Source of the DNA: Stratiolaelaps scimitus
Lineage: Eukaryota; Arthropoda; Arachnida; Mesostigmata; Laelapidae
DNA: 64,000 nt
Assembly: GCA_019614645.1 (NCBI GenBank)
Contig: JABWDB010000011.1
Coordinates: 3,769,501-3,833,500, forward strand
Direction: 5' to 3'
Shown: positions 59,430 through 64,000 of the stretch, one piece after another
Position numbering within the stretch: the first letter of the stretch is position 1
Layout of the letters: each line of letters starts with the position of its first letter
The notes under the pieces: model-generated
Told to the model about the DNA's origin: nothing
The model's input: only the letters and a program-made list of their open reading frames with translations
Databases searched by the model: none
Position numbers and translations under genes: made by a program

Positions 59430-59570
59430 GGTAAAGGTAAGGTAAAGGTTCATTGGTTTATTCAAGGAGCTGCAATTTTACAATGCTTAAGCTCTCCTTT
59501 TATGCCACAGAGACTAAAATATGCCATTATGCTATACCACTTAAGCCAACGACTTCTTGGGCGACTTCCC
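59430..59570 (-). repeat. tRNA-derived SINE, head degraded
   Basis: A (TTTACC)n end, AATAAACCAATG, GGAGCTGCAATTTTACAATG on the plus strand and CTTAAGCTCTCC match the SINE 3' half exactly in order. The tRNA part is only faintly present (CTTAAGCCAACGACTTC...GGGCGAC). Confidence 0.7.
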
Positions 59571-60952
59571 CAAGGCGAGTTCAGCGTGGTGCACCTCACC
59601 GGCCACCCTCTGCGATGCGCCACTTAACGACACGATGTCGAAACGCCGATCGGAGGAAAAGTCCTGCCTCAACTGGACCGGCCGACAAATCCAAGGTGAA
59701 AATGTCGTCAGACCATGACTCAACGTGTCCCTCTACCTGTAAGCAACCAGTTGACCTTCTGCTTGATCCTCCGCTAGATCGTGCGTTCGGTCTCGACGTG
59801 TATGTCATAGAGTAAATATGTTAGTGACAGCTAAAACAAAAGTTATAAAATCACCAGTGACAAATCCACTCGATACGAACTGGAGAGGAACTTATCAACA
59901 TCGAACTGTATCACATGTCATCGGGTGATTGACGTCCGCTACCAATCAGCTCCCCGGAGATCGACACCCGTAACCACGGCCACATGAGCAGCTCTCGAAA
60001 ACCGCTAGGGAAAATTACATGATTGCTTCTTACATTGCCGCAAGCACATGTCGGTAGAGGGCGAAGTAACCCAGCGGCGGCCGGGGCGCTTGGCCGAGAT
60101 GTGGTTAATATGTGATCGGGTGCCGTGTATCTCACATTCGAGTTCAACCTGTTCTGAGTGGCCCGGTGCTCCCTCCCCCTCTCTCTCTTTCTCTGTCTCT
60201 GCACAACAGCAGCGTAAGAAACTATCACGAGCTGTGACTGGAAAAGGTCACCTTTTGTATTCGAATTGAAGAGAAGGTCAACGCGGCAGATTAGTTGCGA
60301 GTGAAAAGAAAGGGGCCCAACGACTCCCGCCCCACGAACTATCCGATTGAAAACTCGTTTCCAATCGTCAACGTTCTGACGGAAAAAAACGCCCGACTCC
60401 CTCCTATAAAACAACTAAATAATCACAATCCTCTGATTGACGCGTTTACCTTTCAACGACTTCCGACAGAAATGTATATATATATGTATATATATATATA
60501 TATGTATAATGTTGACCGAGTGGCTGCTATTTCGACGACCGCGGCAGTCAGATGTCTCGAGGATCTGTTGTTGTCGTTGTTGTTTTTATCTATATATCGT
60601 TAACACATTTACTGCGAGATGTATTTTGCCATTTCGCTTCTGTTTGAGACGGCCTTCGCCAAAGCACCCAATCGGTCGCCGATACCCTTCCCTCACCCCC
60701 GTAAAAACATCGATTGATTCCCTCTGCTATAAATATCTTTGACACCGATGCCGACGACGCGGGCAGGACGATCCGTCGACGTAATCGGCGCGTCGATGCG
60801 TTTTCGAGCGGCGTCTCTAGTCGGCAGGCGACGGTGGGCGCAATCTGCTCTTCAGCCGAACGGCTGACGACAGCGGCGGACAGTGACCGACGATCCCGTT
60901 TTCCGCCTTGGTGTGAAATTCAGCTCCGAGCTGAGCTTACAAAACAAATATA

Positions 60953-61006
<54 letters not shown>

Positions 61007-61889
61007 CGTGGCTCTAACCTGAGACAGTTTTCATGAAGCTCATTCGAGCGGCATCGCTCACCGTTACCGGTGTGCTCTATCAATCTTTAGCCGCCAGGAG
61101 TCGGCCCCTTCAGCCCGCTCCGATCAGTGTCGAGCATCTCTGGTGGGATTTTGCAAGGAGGTGAGATTTTGGACGAATTATCTTTGGCGCAATATCAATC
61201 GCCTCGCATCGAGCTCAAGTGTCAATGTTACACGTCAGACCGAAAGTGAGCTAACGGCGGAGAGGGGAATTTGTCCACGAATCATAACGGATATCCTCCG
61301 GCCGTCAAATCCGTTAAATCATCGATCCGCACTCGACTCCCTCGGACTCGCTAGCTAGCAAACCTGCTTTGATACCTTGGCGGAGACAGATACCGAGCGA
61401 GAGCAGGACAGAGAGAGAGATCGCTGATGAAATGTCCCTGTGACCCTCGTCCTCTAATGCGATTTAGTCCTTAATCTCCTACGACGGGCGTACATCGCTT
61501 ATGCGTCCCAACCGCCTAGGGCCATCGAGCAGAGGCTCCCCACTGACTCGACTCTTGCAATGTCCCACCACTATGCTCAAACGTAGAAATCGCTAAGAGG
61601 GTACAAGGAGGAAAAATGCATTATGCATAGCAGCATGCTCCACTGCCATGGTATCCGCCTAGCAGCGTGGGACACCCACCCACGAAAAGAACCCTGGATC
61701 CCGTCTTTGGGGGCTGCGCGTTGCCGCTGTTTCAGCATCACTTCAACCATGTACCATGGCACCCCCGTGTATAGTTTGACAAAGATACACACAGAGCGAC
61801 GGACAGCTACAAACGCACACATATTATGATTATTATTGTCGTCCCTCTGCCGTCTATGTGGTTCACCTCTCGTTTAGCGAGATCTCTCG
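59571..61889. other. Intergenic, no gene seen
   Basis: Contains (TA)n at 60475-60503 (interrupted) and the long array at 60949-61004. No supportable coding region. Confidence 0.4.
60949..61004. repeat. Long (TA)n array, ~56 bp, one slip
   Basis: TATATATATTATATATATAT then continuous TA units. Confidence 0.9.
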
Positions 61890-62162
61890 AGGGCGACCCA
61901 TCACGGCCAACCATTGATATCATATTCGATATCGTGTATCATCGTTTATTTCACAATGTGTCCCCTCGTCCATCGACTCGTTCGCATCTGATCTTAGACG
62001 ATCGTCATTGTTGTTGTTGTTCAGATTCAGTGACAACTCGATATTCATTGCGTCGTCATAGATAAATTACCGATGACGATATCGCGCTCAGCTTGCTTTA
62101 TGATTCCGCGCTCATCCGCCAGAGGCCAAGATCACTAAAGTATATATATATATATATATATA
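61890..62162 (-). repeat. ~280-bp repeat, copy 2 of an inverted pair
   Basis: Plus strand: AGGGCGACCCATCACGGCC, GTTCGCATCTGATCTTAGAC, ATAAATTACCGATGACGATA, CGCGCTCATCCGCCAGAGGC and CAAGATCACT, then (TA)n. It is the inverted partner of 56748-57036, about 4.9 kb away. Confidence 0.85.
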
Positions 62163-64000
62163 CAAACAAGTCACGCACATATACGTAAAGAGAATTGCAA
62201 TATCTAACAAACGTGTGACCATTTAGCCTATTTTGATCAACAACATGGACCAGTTGACATGGTTGACACGTGTGCATCCCACGGATTTCATAGACGCGAA
62301 ATCCTTTTTTTTTATTTTACTTGTTGCCCAGTCGTCACCGAGACGAATCGCACTACTATAATCATTGGTTTAGAGGCGGGACGTCAAACGATAGCGGTCG
62401 AACGAACGTAAATCTCGTGGTAATCTGTTTAGGGCGACATGCAAATGTGATTTGATGTGAGTGACACGAGTTGTCGCGAGTCGACTAACCGTAGAATTGG
62501 ACATGGTAGACATGGCAGTATTATGGTAGTAACTTGGCCCCCCTCGTACGACGGCCACGCACATTGTCGTCCACTATTGGATTCAACGCTATCGAGCTGG
62601 TCAACAAGCATCGTTCCACTGTTTCTCTGTGGGAGTGTTTCCCAGAGTCGTTCCACGGCGATATCCAGCGCAATCTCTAGCCTCGTCGTTCGGCTTTCTC
62701 TTCCATAGTGTCAAGCTTTTATCGTCATCCGCTCCCAATTAATGATGATCACCACCGCCGCTGTCGTCGCCACCGACAGCGCTGCCGCCAGCGGCTCTGT
62801 ATCCGAACGGTGAGAATCCTCGTACGGACCAGATCGCGGTTGCCCGTCCACAGCCCCCCGAGTTCACACTCAGCTCGGGGACATTTGTTTGCACTCTATT
62901 GAGCTCTACATACACCTGTGCAGCACTTACGATGCATTAACGTTATGGCACTACAGCGCCCTACTAACCTCTGTTACACTGACGAAGAGTTATAGGGTAA
63001 CAAATAGGCCAATAATGCCCGCTAGGCTAATTATTGCACCTCGACAGCTTTACCATCGTATTGTTCCGAGCGGGGTTTTGTCTATCCGCGATTCTGTCGC
63101 GACTCCTGCGGCAGTTCCCGGTCGGCCGACCAGCGTCGATGTCGCCGTCAGCTAACCGTGCCTCGTCCACGTAAACACTGCCCGTCCATATGTCGATCTC
63201 ACGAATGCGTAGCGCCACTTGCCGGCGCTCGCTGAAGGGAGACAACATTCCGCTACGCTCCGCTCGCCCGACGGCGGTAAACGGGGAGTCCATCCTTAGC
63301 GGCTCGGCAGGGTCGTGCTGGAGCTGCCGGCTCTGCCGTTCGCGCCCGCAATCACCACAAAGCGTACTCTCACATCATCAAAATCATCAGCCGTAGCAAC
63401 AGCAGCAGCAGCAGCAGCCAACGATTACACAACGAGACGACGGCGATAGCTATTGTAGTTTGGTGTCAGCGGGCGAAACCAGCGGCCAGAGAGCTCGCCG
63501 ACCTCGCGGGCCCCCTGCAAGCTCAAGCGATCGTCTTCTCTCCCACACATCACTTCCCTGTTATCCGTGATGGCTCTCCCGGTCCGGCTGGCCAGCCTGT
63601 CCCTCGTAGGGCTTTCGGCTGCCAAACAAACAACAACGCACGTAAGCGGATAAGAGACTGTAGCGTAGCATAGCCGCGCCTTGCGTGCGTAGGTGGGCGC
63701 CTGCCTGCCTGCTTTTACCTGCCGTGGCCGCCAGCAACAAGTGTCTAGGCCGTGAACGGCGTGTGGAGTAACTTGCTAGACTAAAGAGGACCGTTCAAGG
63801 CGCTCGATCGCGAGCCAGCTAGCGAGATATCTGGTAGGCGTAGTGTAGTGGTTTCAGGGTCTGTCGATAGGTAGCTGCCAGTGACGCTGGTAGTGCTAGC
63901 AGTGGAAGTAGGACTTGCAGCAACACTCGTAAGAAGTACTGGTACGAGTAGCTTCAGTCAGTGTGCCTGAAGTAAATCTAACGGTATGCGATATATAATA
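62163..64000. other. Right end of window, no gene seen
   Basis: No coding frame with recognisable motifs. A CAG-type run occurs near 63400-63420. The region 62.7-63.9 kb is GC-richer and could hold the untranslated start of a gene beyond the right edge. Confidence 0.35.

Noticed and set aside
1..64000. CRISPR arrays, operons, bacterial promoters or phage genes
   Set aside because: No regularly spaced direct repeats with unique spacers and no prokaryotic gene layout. The introns and gene set are animal.

Overview
This is a window of nuclear DNA from an animal. The protein-coding genes have GT-AG introns, give standard metazoan products (calnexin, PCID2, an RNF19-type RBR ubiquitin ligase), and sit in long non-coding stretches full of (TA)n, (ATT)n and (GGC)n microsatellites, non-LTR retrotransposon remnants and tRNA-derived SINEs. 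The protein sequences and repeat style fit an invertebrate, most likely an arthropod. A mite or tick is my guess, held weakly, because no species-diagnostic marker is present.

Layout. The first 18 kb is bounded by two paralogous genes in tail-to-tail orientation (455-1786 on +, 16799-18097 on -). Each has an uninterrupted coding region with a splice acceptor directly before the ATG. They encode an unrecognised ~435-residue protein with a POZ/Skp1-like N-terminus. The ~15 kb between them is the most transposon-rich part of the window: tRNA-headed SINE copies, an R1-like LINE tail, two CR1/jockey-like LINE remnants, and one real gene, a three-exon gene for a 125-residue secreted four-cysteine protein (12363-14056) with a LINE remnant in its first intron. 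From 18 to 26 kb I see almost no genes.

Calnexin (25917-27695, -) has its whole coding region in one exon. After ~7 kb of non-coding DNA comes PCID2 (35014-36805, +, two coding exons), whose single intron carries a transposon-derived coding fragment in frame with exon 1. After ~5.7 kb of microsatellite-rich DNA comes the RNF19-like E3 ligase (42557-53606, -). I reconstructed it as eight coding exons whose splice phases all agree (614 residues). SINEs and other repeats lie in its introns. The last 10 kb has no gene I can support, but holds a ~280 bp repeat present as an inverted pair (56748-57036 and 61890-62162).

The three recognised genes are housekeeping functions and form no obvious pathway: ER glycoprotein folding, nuclear mRNA export (TREX-2) and ER-membrane ubiquitin ligation. 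What is new or under-described here is the paralog family, the small secreted protein and several interspersed repeat families.
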